Assembly: GCA_001953115.1 (NCBI GenBank)
Contig: LSSL01001156.1
Location: 4,184 to 24,743, forward strand
Reading direction: 5' to 3'
Source: Smittium mucronatum
Taxonomy: Eukaryota; Kickxellomycota; Harpellomycetes; Harpellales; Legeriomycetaceae
DNA: 20,560 bases
Shown here: positions 1 to 8,621 of the stretch, one piece after another
Numbering within the stretch: the stretch's first letter is position 1
Layout: every line of letters starts with the position of its first letter
Program-made: the position numbers and the translations under genes
The notes under the pieces: generated by a model
The model's database searches: none
What the model was told of the DNA's origin: nothing
Seen by the model: only the letters and a program-made list of their open reading frames with translations

Positions 1-830
1 AACCTATATTTATAACTTTGGTCAAGAAAAAATGGCACCTCCGTCCAAAAAGTGGCCATTTTATCTTACTAGAATGAAGTTTGACAAAGTAAAAATCTCA
101 ACCCATAATTTTTTACTTAATAAATAATCATGGTTTTATTACATAATACACCAATTAGATGGTAGAAATTTTTTATTTTCTTTGCCAAAATCAGTTTTTT
201 TTATGCAGAAATTTGGCACCTGGAAGGGTTTATAGCCTTGAGGGTTATCGCACATCTAATCCTATCCCATTTGGTAAAACCCTGCTTCCCCAAGTGGCAT
301 TTTTCTCAACTATCATCTATCACAAGTGTAATTCCATTCAATAGCCCTTTCTTCCTATGTCATTCCCCTCAATTGAAACAAAAAGAATCTATCTGTCTTT
401 ATAGAATTACAACTAAATATCGGTGTACCGAAATAAGTGATAAGCATTCAATCGGAAATATTTAAGTGTTTCATTATCAGTTTGGAACATTGGAATCAGA
501 AGAAATAAGTATCGTAAAAAATGATTATTGGGCTAAATAAAATTGAATGAAAGAGAAATTTGCGGTTAATGTTGAAAGAAACCTTTCTTAAATATCAAAA
601 AATAATTATAATAAAAATAAAGAAAGATATATATTAATTTAGTGCTTGTACAAAGTAAAACTTTTCGATGGTAAGAAAAACGGTTAATGCAGTGATAAAA
701 TTATTTGATATGCTGAGTAATGGACTGCACTATGAATTAAAAATAATATCCAAGTAGAAGCTTATGAAAAAGTAAGATAGCATACTTTTTTTAAAAAAAA
801 TTTTGTGGAAATCAAACCAACTTTGTGATC
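1..830. other. AT-rich intergenic region, 3' side of the chitin synthase gene
   Basis: No supported gene. The open frames here are 60-75 codons with Phe/Ile/Ser-rich translations and no recognisable domain, as expected by chance. The end nearest 831 must contain the chitin synthase 3' untranslated region. No canonical AATAAA on the minus strand was seen in the 200 bases after the stop, so the polyadenylation site cannot be placed. A short 8-bp inverted repeat (AAAATGGC at 29-36, GCCATTTT at 55-62) is present and may be chance. Confidence 0.6.
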
Positions 831-3704
831 TTATGAGCGGAACAGATAATGGGGAATAATGTAGCATACCGATCCTATAAATCTTATGAGTGATAAAGCT
901 GCAACGCTCCAAAAAATGAAGCTTAGATACGGGTTAAAGCTGAGACTTGGGTTTTTTCTCAACAAGTAATTGTTAAACCAATTGCTAGACAGCAACATCA
1001 CTAACAGAATATTGGAGAATGTCCATGCCAAAACTAAATTGGTTCTAAACATTTTGTTTTTATCTTCAAGTTTAGTGGATGCGTCCCTTTTTTGCTTAAC
1101 TTTAACTTCTGGTTGACGCAACACGCTTAAAAAGTTTTCATAATTTGAATTTACATCGTTAATATCTGTAGCGATTTTTATGTGGGCCACTTGCACACCA
1201 TCCTTTTTTTGTGATATTTTAGCATGCCCTAAATCGTTGGCCACTGTATTATCTCCTTTGGTTCCCCATGATACATCATGGATATTACAAAATGCATAAA
1301 CCATCAAAATATTAATGGATGATGGCACCCACAAAACATATTGCAAAAAACTAGTAATCATATGCCATGGTTCCAAATAAATCAATGAAGCTACCAGATA
1401 AAGTCCGTATGTCGAAGCTGTAGATATAACTATGTCTCTGAAATAACTGTCATCAAGCAGCTTAAACCCTTGCTTCAAATCTGATGATTGCAATTTCTTG
1501 ACTATTCCAAAAAGAGTTATATATGTTAATACAACCATAATCACAGCAAATATAAACACCGAAAACCCGTAAATAAACTTGCTGCCCTGAGGCCGATTTC
1601 CAAGAGCCAATATAAACATTGTTATGAGTGCCATAATATAAAGTATGCGAATGATGTCTGTAACTATTTCACCAGCTCCAAAGAAAGGGTCAAGACTTCT
1701 GATTTGAGGATCGGTGCTTTGTGAAGCAATTACTGCACTCTGTGATAAAAAATAGAAAGCCAAATAGAAATTTGCGAGAGAAAACCATGTGAATAGCATG
1801 GATACACATTGGTATATAAACTCGAAAAATAGCAATAGTTTCCTGAACACGTTATGAGAAGTTGTAAACATTCGATACCAGTGCACTATAGCATAGAACA
1901 TGGCAAAGAAGGAACCGTTTAACCAACGACGTCGCTGAGATATGAGTTCACTCAAAGTGTCGGGAACATCAGTAACAGCCCTTGCAGACTTTACATACTT
2001 CAGTACATATTTTTTATTTCTTTTAGCAACCAATTCAAAACAAAGGATACGATCCTCTGCAAGATACATGTTTGCTTCGAAAATACCACCATTTCCATCA
2101 GTAGTATGCATAAGTTCGCCTTTGAAATATGCCGATAAGGGACCTTCATTGGGGGTTGTATTCTGCAAAGCTTGATATCGATAAGCACTAAAAGCGCCTG
2201 GCAAAACTGAAATATATCCAAATACAGATTCAAGAGGTTTATCAAGAATATTAGACATTTTATATTCAAAATTTTGGGCTGCTACAAGGGGATTCCATAC
2301 TTGGCAACATCCTTCTCCGGTGTCAACGCAAATTTCTCCACAAGCCCCAGCAACATTTTGATCTTTATCGAACGACTTCCAAAGGTGATATATAGAAGTG
2401 CCACTTGGCTTAGTTCCAACATCAATAAGAACACATACATTGGGATTGAGTAATGGTGCAAAGGCATTAAAGAACCATCTATGGGAATTAATCTTCTTTG
2501 CATTCTTTTCTTTCAAACAAAATAAAACTTGGACAGGAACAGTTCCTTTATCAGGGCCAACTATGGCGTTATTCCCATCAATGTAAATTTGAGTGGTATA
2601 TTCAAAAAGATGAGCCTGCACAGGCTTCCCACTTACAGAGTTTTGCATGACACCTTCCTGATAGACACCCATACAACCGAGACCATTCAAAACACGCTTG
2701 TTGATTTTACTACGACCATCAGAGACTATACATATAACCACCTTTTTCCATGAATCGGCGCCCCAAGTCCTGCTTCTTGATCTGGAACATAAATGAGTGA
2801 TGTTTTTAACCATTGACTTAAAGGTTCTGTTGAACAATTCCAAATCCTCATTGTACATTGTCAGAACTACAAAAATTTCAGTCTGCCTTCCATATACAAC
2901 TGGTCTAAGGGTAAATTTCTCGTTCATAAATTCGTTGGGATCGCAAGTACAGGCAGTGTATCTCATGTGGGTAAACTCATGAGTTGATTGAAATTTTCCT
3001 GCTTTTAAAACTTTATCAGGAACAGGACAATCAACAACCAAGTTTCCGGAGGTAAGCTCAACTTGTTTGAGATGACGCATCCTCTGCTCTTGGTAGGTTT
3101 GATATAAACGAGAATCAACAGGAGGGGCGTTGGACACATCATAGAGAACAGAGAGTTCAGGATCGACTTGTGGCATCAGTCTAGGATCAATAGGAGTCTT
3201 AGATTCGGTATCATACTCCTCAACGCTCTCAGCGTACCTTGAAGAATCTTCCAGGGGAGCCGGCTCTCGCAAACTTACATTATGAAAGGAAGGGGAGCCA
3301 TGTCTTTCCAAAACCTTTGCTGGGATAGGCAAGGGTCTATAATAAGAATTTTGGTTGGGAAGTAAAGGAGGTGGAGGTTGATCATAAAAATCGTTGCTAT
3401 TTTGATTATCCTGGTAGTATCCAGCATCATTGTATTGTACGCTAGGATCATAACCATTATCGGAGTACTCTTGGTTTTCAGGTCGTAAAGCTCTGTTATT
3501 ATAAGACTGATCATATTCGACATCATTGTAGCTATGTGATTGATGTTGAACAAACTCAGCGTCTCGAGGATCTAATTGTTGGAAATGCTCTGAAGATGGA
3601 GGACTTGTGCGCTCTTGATAGCTTCTATCGTTTCTCCCAAGCATCTCATAAGAATCAGGAGATCTTTGAGGTGGCGCTTTAGCAGCTTTCCTTCTTTCAG
3701 ACAT
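831..3704 (-). CDS. Chitin synthase (fungal class I-III type, GT2 family), complete and intronless
   Basis: A 957-residue membrane enzyme expected to transfer GlcNAc from UDP-GlcNAc onto growing chitin and extrude the chain through the plasma membrane. Residues 1-200 are a hydrophilic, probably disordered tail rich in Tyr, Asn, Pro and Ser. About 210-268 matches the conserved segment preceding the catalytic domain. Catalytic landmarks are TMYNED 282-287, VSDGR 327-331, HRWFFNAF 408-415, DVGTKP 428-433, GACGEI 453-458, NPLVAAQNFEYK 471-482, AEDRI 549-553 (probable catalytic Asp) and QRRRWLNG 590-597. Hydrophobic segments follow near 622-655, 680-701, 709-735, 758-777, 785-805, 888-906 and 926-950, with SWGTKG at 812-817. 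The length is normal for the family and nothing is truncated. The start is the first in-frame ATG after an upstream in-frame TGA (3726-3728), with A at -3. The stop is TAA. No intron interrupts it. Its class (I, II or III) was not resolved. Regulation is not visible. Confidence 0.97.
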   Translation of the reverse strand: MSERRKAAKAPPQRSPDSYEMLGRNDRSYQERTSPPSSEHFQQLDPRDAEFVQHQSHSYNDVEYDQSYNNRALRPENQEYSDNGYDPSVQYNDAGYYQDNQNSNDFYDQPPPPLLPNQNSYYRPLPIPAKVLERHGSPSFHNVSLREPAPLEDSSRYAESVEEYDTESKTPIDPRLMPQVDPELSVLYDVSNAPPVDSRLYQTYQEQRMRHLKQVELTSGNLVVDCPVPDKVLKAGKFQSTHEFTHMRYTACTCDPNEFMNEKFTLRPVVYGRQTEIFVVLTMYNEDLELFNRTFKSMVKNITHLCSRSRSRTWGADSWKKVVICIVSDGRSKINKRVLNGLGCMGVYQEGVMQNSVSGKPVQAHLFEYTTQIYIDGNNAIVGPDKGTVPVQVLFCLKEKNAKKINSHRWFFNAFAPLLNPNVCVLIDVGTKPSGTSIYHLWKSFDKDQNVAGACGEICVDTGEGCCQVWNPLVAAQNFEYKMSNILDKPLESVFGYISVLPGAFSAYRYQALQNTTPNEGPLSAYFKGELMHTTDGNGGIFEANMYLAEDRILCFELVAKRNKKYVLKYVKSARAVTDVPDTLSELISQRRRWLNGSFFAMFYAIVHWYRMFTTSHNVFRKLLLFFEFIYQCVSMLFTWFSLANFYLAFYFLSQSAVIASQSTDPQIRSLDPFFGAGEIVTDIIRILYIMALITMFILALGNRPQGSKFIYGFSVFIFAVIMVVLTYITLFGIVKKLQSSDLKQGFKLLDDSYFRDIVISTASTYGLYLVASLIYLEPWHMITSFLQYVLWVPSSINILMVYAFCNIHDVSWGTKGDNTVANDLGHAKISQKKDGVQVAHIKIATDINDVNSNYENFLSVLRQPEVKVKQKRDASTKLEDKNKMFRTNLVLAWTFSNILLVMLLSSNWFNNYLLRKNPSLSFNPYLSFIFWSVAALSLIRFIGSVCYIIPHYLFRS

Positions 3705-3920
3705 TATTTTTATTGATAATTTATATCAAGTATTGAAAAGGGACTCAAAAAAAGGAAGGCTTTATTATTCAAGATGAAAGAGTATTCTTGGATCTATGTT
3801 AGAAAAGCTATATGCAATAATAAATATATATATTTGCAATATTTGATGAATAAAAGGGGGCGATAGAAGCTGTGTATCAGTGAGAAAGCGTATACCTGAT
3901 ACAACTAATTCCTGAAGGGG
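3705..3920 (-). promoter_or_regulatory. Putative chitin synthase 5' leader and promoter, with a TATA-like tract
   Basis: This is the DNA immediately upstream of the chitin synthase start codon. An alternating TA tract at about 3824-3834 lies roughly 120 bases upstream of the ATG and could act as a TATA element on the minus strand. Such tracts are common by chance in DNA this AT-rich, so the assignment rests on position alone. No transcription-factor site was recognised. Confidence 0.25.
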
Positions 3921-4928
3921 GGTGAATAAATATCTAGATTGGACCCAGGAGTATAGAAATAAACGGGACTCTAAAAAAGATACAATTTCGCTGAAAAAAA
4001 TACTTGAAAAAAAATCCTATCAAGGTCTGAAAATGGGAAGTAGCTTTCCAAATGAAGTTATATATCGAGATAAAAAAGGTGGTTTTGGTGAAATAAAATA
4101 CGACGTTGAATAGGGGAATGGGATTTTTCCAAAAAAAATAAAGCAATGGTCAATTGTAAATATTGAATAAGGTAAACTGCATAAAAATATATATCAAAGC
4201 TTTAAAACGGGGCTACTAATCGGGAGGGCTATGGGATGCAAGATGTAAATACGTCTATTACTCACACCTGGTTACAAGATCTATAGGTTGCAATGCAGCT
4301 GGTTTGATTTCCCACCATGCCACGATGATTTAAAAGCGTTGAGACGCCATATTATTGGTATGAACTTAAATATTAGTTCTATTTGACATGATTCAAAATC
4401 AAGATCATTGGCCAAAGTGGGTTAGCTAAATATTGATAAGATTTGAGTTATAGCCAAGGATTCACTTTGTTTATTTATAAACGGGATGTTTGGCAAATCG
4501 AATTGAATCAAATCCAACTAATTTATGGTATAAGCAATAAATTAAGCGCATTGTTATATACATCAAATTAATTACATAAATTTAAAAGTGTGATATTATA
4601 CATAGAGTCCCAATAATAGCTATTGGCACCCAGGTCAAAACCAACCATGATTCGCTATTATTGCTACTGTTGGCGTGACTAAGCGGAGATTCAGCCAATA
4701 CTTTTGAATTTTAGTTGCAAATTGAGTGCATGAATTATTCCCGAGACGAATTAGACTCATTAACAAAATATTTTCGTATTTCTAATTACTTCTTTTACGC
4801 TGGGGTATTGGGTTTAATTGTTGAGTAGATTTGCATATGGATATTAGTATGCCACTCAATAGATTGACAATAATATTAAAATGCTTTTATGATCTAACGT
4901 AAATTATGATGGGATAAATTTTAACAAT
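3921..4928. other. Intergenic region upstream of the chitin synthase, no supported gene
   Basis: A 63-codon open frame at 3922-4113 (plus strand, Lys-rich) has no recognisable domain and no flanking exon-like sequence, so I do not call it a gene. Around 4200-4330 the sequence is somewhat richer in G and C, and one stretch vaguely resembles a tRNA internal promoter, but no cloverleaf forms. Nothing else was recognised. Confidence 0.5.
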
Positions 4929-5187
4929 TGGAGGATTCTCTGAGACCATCACCTCATTATTAAATCTTTACTAACTATCTAAATTGGGAATATGGCGCCA
5001 AGTTGAAGTAATAATTTATTGGGCAATTTGGACTTGGAATTACAGGAAGAAAGTTCTATTGGCAAAATTTCTTATATTTTTTACAGTTGGTATTATTTAT
5101 CGTTTTTATTAGCTTGATGGTGGTATAATTTTATTGTAGCCAATAGTTTAAATATAAAAAATTACTTGTATTGAGAAAAATCTCCCA
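4929..5187 (+). repeat. Copy 1 of a TGGGAGATT-ended ~250-bp repeat (MITE-like)
   Basis: The left end reads TTGGAGGATTCTC (4928-4940). The right end reads AAAAATCTCCCA (5176-5187), whose reverse complement TGGGAGATTTTT matches the start of the other copies, so the element has terminal inverted repeats. Body landmarks shared with copy 2 are a GGAATATGGCGCC-like stretch near 4986-4998 and TTGGCAAAAT near 5058. TTTATTAGCTTG near 5105 is shared with the inverted copy. TA dinucleotides lie just outside each end (4922-4923 and 5190-5191), which would fit Tc1/mariner-type insertion. It is non-coding. Ends and family were assigned by eye. Confidence 0.6.
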
Positions 5188-5207
5188 GTTACATGTAATA
5201 ATTTTGA

Positions 5208-5453
5208 AACTTGATTTTCTTTTTACTGTTCAAACAATTGAATCCAATAAATTTAACCATCACCAAGCTAATAAAGATCAAGAAACAAAACACCACATTT
5301 AAATTTTCCTCAGTTTTCCAATAAAGGATTTCTTTTGTATGTCACAGTTCTAAATTATCCAATAAATTTATACCGCACTTTTATCAAATTTCCAAATCAG
5401 GAAAGAATTAGAAATTAGATAGATTGGTGTCCGCATTAAAAGAGAATTTCCCA
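5208..5453 (-). repeat. Copy 3 (inverted) of the TGGGAGATT-ended repeat
   Basis: Read on the minus strand from 5453 it begins TGGGAAATTCTCTTTT and then runs through GCGGACACC. It is almost identical at this end to copy 2, which begins TGGGAGATTCTCTTTT and runs through GCAGACACC. Further along, TTTATTGGATAATTT and TTTATTAGCTTGGTGATGG align with copy 1 in the same order. The far end is less clear, a GAAAATC remnant at 5213-5219, so the boundary is approximate. It lies about 20 bases from copy 1 in opposite orientation, so the pair forms a large imperfect inverted repeat spanning 4929-5453. Confidence 0.6.
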
Positions 5454-5943
5454 TATTCAATAAAAATCATCAATAGCTAACCAGCAGACTAAGAAAATCC
5501 TCGAGTTATCGAATACTAATGAATTGACATTAGCAAATTTCTTATAAAAGCAATGAAAATCTAAAAAAAATCCATCCATTGTTTACTACTCAACCCAAAA
5601 AGTTGCGCATTGCGCATACATTATCTCCTTCATGGGAAAAAAATTTCAACCACTTCTACTCGCTACATTTATTATTTATTCCTTGATAGCAGCGGTAATC
5701 CAACCGATTGTAATTACCTTTTATAGTATAATTCCAAAATGACGGTACTGGCTGAAAAATGCTCGCTAAACTAAATCCAAATTCTATAAAAGGAAATCAC
5801 CAAGGGAATCACAAGGATTTGTTGGGAAACTTTATTATATTTTAAATGCCTGGTCCAATAATAGTATACAAAAAAACCCTATCCTGTCGGCAAATCTAAA
5901 GCCAGCAGATCACATAATTTCCAAATTAACATTTACTTTTATC
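5454..5943. other. Spacer between repeat copies, nothing recognised
   Basis: About 490 bases between the inverted copy and copy 2. There is no open frame of useful length. A short doublet TTGCGCATTGCGCAT near 5604-5618 is a small tandem repeat. No homology to the flanking repeat family was evident by eye. Confidence 0.4.
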
Positions 5944-6200
5944 TGGGAGATTCTCTTTTGTGCAGACACCGCCTATTAAAATTTTACAAACCTTCTAATT
6001 TGGAAATATAGCGCTAGTATAAAGTATAATGTATGGATAATCTAGAATTGTGATATGCTAAAAAAATTTCTTTTGACAAAATCTTGAAACTTTATTGAGC
6101 CCCTTGTAATTTATTTATTTTTATTGAAAGTATTGATTCATTCCATTAAAGTCAATGTATAAATCATAAAAAAAAGTCTGATCTTGTAAAAAATCTCCCA
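5944..6200 (+). repeat. Copy 2 of the TGGGAGATT-ended ~250-bp repeat
   Basis: It begins TGGGAGATTCTCTTTT (5944-5959) and ends AAAAAATCTCCCA (6188-6200), so its termini are inverted repeats of each other. At 257 bp it is nearly the same length as copy 1. Internal landmarks in common with copy 1 are GGAAATATAGCGCT near 6001-6014 (copy 1: GGGAATATGGCGCC) and TTGACAAAATCTT near 6073. A further TGGGAG lies just beyond the right end at 6205-6210. The element is non-coding and most simply explained as a short non-autonomous DNA transposon. Confidence 0.6.
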
Positions 6201-6496
6201 TATAGTGGGAGTTTTGTGTTGATCGATAATTGAGTGTAATTTGAATTAGCCAATCCTGAAAGCTTTAAATCCCACAAGTCCCATACGCGGAAGACTCTTT
6301 GACAGACCGGGCTCTTTTTTCCTATAAGTTCTATAGGCTAATTTTATCCCAGCATACTGTTGGCTTAATACCTGTGCATAGTTTTCAAAAATAGTAACTT
6401 TGCTTTAGACATTTGACAATTATTATTTGTTATTTTAAATGAATATAAAGTAACTTATAAATTTAAAAAATTATTAAATAGGAAATAGGAAGCTCT

Positions 6497-6667
6497 TTAA
6501 CCCTTTCAGGACCGATGATACAAAAATTGGCTTTCACTTTTGCTCAATGTTTTCATTAGACCAATATTATTTGTATATCATTCGATAAATAAAGAAGTTA
6601 GGCCGATTGAAAGGGTTAATTTACACAAATAGGAGTGAAGCTAAAATTTGGGCCCGGAAAGGGTTAA
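6497..6667. mobile_element. piggyBac-like MITE with TTAA at both ends
   Basis: The left end is TTAA (6497-6500) followed by CCCTTTCAGGACC. The right end is GGCCCGGAAAGGG followed by TTAA (6664-6667). The terminal 13 bases match as inverted repeats at 11 positions, and similarity continues more weakly inward for about 40 bases per side. A TTAA target duplication with a CCCTTT-type terminus is the hallmark of piggyBac-superfamily insertions. At 171 bp it can encode nothing and would have been mobilised in trans. A second, perfect 12-bp inverted match to the left end (TGAAAGGGTTAA, 6608-6619) offers a shorter alternative element ending at 6619. Confidence 0.65.
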
Positions 6668-8183
6668 GTAAAACGTCTCGTGTGTCTAAGAATCTGACGT
6701 GTTAACAATTGTCGCGAAACTAACGAATGATTCTTTATTTCATTTGCAGTAAATTTAGAAAAACTGTTCGAATGAGCATTTAGCACATTAAAATGTTAAC
6801 GATGACTATTTTTTTTATCTTGTCTTCAGGTGGATGAACCTGGTTGGTGTCAGAAATTTGACTTCTGCTCTATGAAACCCATCTGTTTTTGAAAACTTTC
6901 GTAATGTAGTTGGGTGAAAAAAACGTTAGCACATGCATGTTTTTTGTAGGATATTGTTTTTAATAGTAAAGATTGGCCTCAATTGAGTCCATTAATTCTC
7001 TTGTGGAAGGTTTATATTTTCCGCATATTTAGAAAAGACCAAATAGCGAATCAGTACTTGCTGAACAAAACTAGTGGTTATCCAAAAAGTAAAAGAAGTG
7101 CTTCAATGAATGAGACGCGTTACTTGTGATATTTTTTATTTCCATTTTTATTTATTATTGAATAAACTCTTTCAAGGCGTGCGGCACAAAAATGGCAATT
7201 GTTGATTTGAAGTTAATTTAATTTTGGAATTTTTTCAGCGCTAAAATTAGAAAAACAACTATATTTTTAAAGATGCAGTGAGTAAATCAAACACGCAACA
7301 TCACAATTATAATTTCCCGGCAAATCATATCCTCAAAATTTGATAGAGTTGAGCAGTTTGTTTTTCTGTTTATGATTTTGGCTTTGGTGGAAAATATGCC
7401 GATTATCGATATCACCTGAGCAGGTACAGTTCAACGTTTTAATTTCAAAATCAATTATTAGTAATCCAAATAGCAAAAATTGAGTTATCCCCCCTGCTTT
7501 TTTTTTACAGAAGTTCATCTACAAGCTCAGTTGAAAATCCTTGATGTTCAAAAATCCATTAACTTCGATTAAAATTTTAATCCTTAAGGGTTTGGTATAA
7601 CTTAATTGTTATGGCATTTAAGCTTTCTGGATTAATTTATAATTTTTTTGAACATAATTTCTAGAATATAAAAACAATTCAGCTGCAGGATTGGATTGAT
7701 ACACGGTTAATGGGCTGGACTAAACCAAAAAGGAATACTACTATAAACAAGCTTAAAAGTATTAATTGGATTTTTAGTCAAAAAGAGTTATTTTATACCC
7801 TTTTTAATCATGGTTGTATTTTTTTATTCAGCCTTCCACGACATTTTAATCAAGTGGGCTGTTAATAGCATGATTACTCTTGTTTAATATTTTTACTAGA
7901 TATTTTCAATAAAGTATTGCAAATTTCGTAAAATATATATATCATAAATTTATATATTTTATAAAGACTTGATGTTCGTTAAAATATACAAAAATAATTT
8001 AAAAGTCAATTCTAGAATATTTAGCGATAACCGGCAGTACATATAAGATATTAATACAGGGAATGTTTTTAAAAAAGGCTTAGTCTTTCTTATAGTGCCA
8101 AAATAAAGCTTTAAAGTATTTCATGTTTTTAAAACCCCCTTTATATTGGCCTTAAATATACGTTATATTTTTTCTTTATTATG

Positions 8184-8204
8184 ATTTTTTATTTTTTATT
8201 TTTT
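8184..8204 (+). repeat. (ATTTTTT)3 tandem repeat
   Basis: Three perfect tandem copies of a 7-base unit within a longer T-rich stretch. Low-complexity DNA with no evident function. Confidence 0.9.
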
Positions 8205-8610
8205 ATGGCTCTATAGTTGGATAAATATATTTTTACGCTCATTTTTTTCTAATTTATTCGTGTCACCTTTAATTTCATTCTAGACATATATGATTCTAAC
8301 GCCAGATTTTTTTTGCCTGAATTTAGTTTTTGATGACTATTAACTAGCATTTTACTATTTGTGGATTCATATAAGATTTTATCATACGTATTAATAGGTT
8401 AAATGATAAATCTCTAACATTCTAAGTCGCATTCCACGATATTGTGTAAATTCCAAATGATATAAACAAAACTCGACCATTTTAAACCACTTTCGGCTAA
8501 TTTTGAAGATATGCCTTATAAATACCTTTAAATTTCTTTGGGAATTTCTACTGATGTTAAAAGAAGTCAATGAAAAAATTAAGCGTAAATATATAAAATA
8601 TTCGTTTGAT

Positions 8611-8621
8611 GGGGGGGGGGG
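8611..8621 (+). repeat. G11 homopolymer tract
   Basis: Eleven consecutive G residues between ...TTTGAT and TATACTTTC in very AT-rich surroundings. One of three G/C homopolymers of exactly this length in the window. Confidence 0.95.

Noticed and set aside
3922..4113. 63-codon Lys-rich open frame upstream of the chitin synthase
   Set aside because: No recognisable domain, no continuation in other frames, and a length expected by chance. It could only be reconsidered with transcript evidence.
4200..4330. tRNA-like B-box (GGTTTGATTTCC) in a slightly GC-richer stretch
   Set aside because: The T-arm stem does not pair, no convincing A-box or acceptor stem lies at the right distance, and no anticodon arm could be folded.
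4350..4615. Possible fourth, inverted copy of the TGGGAGATT repeat (starts TTGGGACTC on the minus strand)
   Set aside because: Only scattered short matches, with internal landmark spacings that do not agree with the other copies. Too weak to call by eye.
4929..6200. The two direct repeat copies (4929-5187 and 5944-6200) as long terminal repeats of a short retrotransposon
   Set aside because: A third copy lies between them in inverted orientation. No primer-binding site follows the first copy and no polypurine tract precedes the second. The extended terminal inverted repeats fit a DNA-transposon MITE better.
6205..6280. TGGGAG...CCCA segment adjoining repeat copy 2, as a separate short element
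   Set aside because: The interior shows no similarity to the family, and the end matches are only five or six bases long.
7333..7518. 61-codon minus-strand frame as a possible transposon fragment
   Set aside because: No reverse transcriptase, integrase or transposase motif could be matched, and neighbouring frames add nothing.
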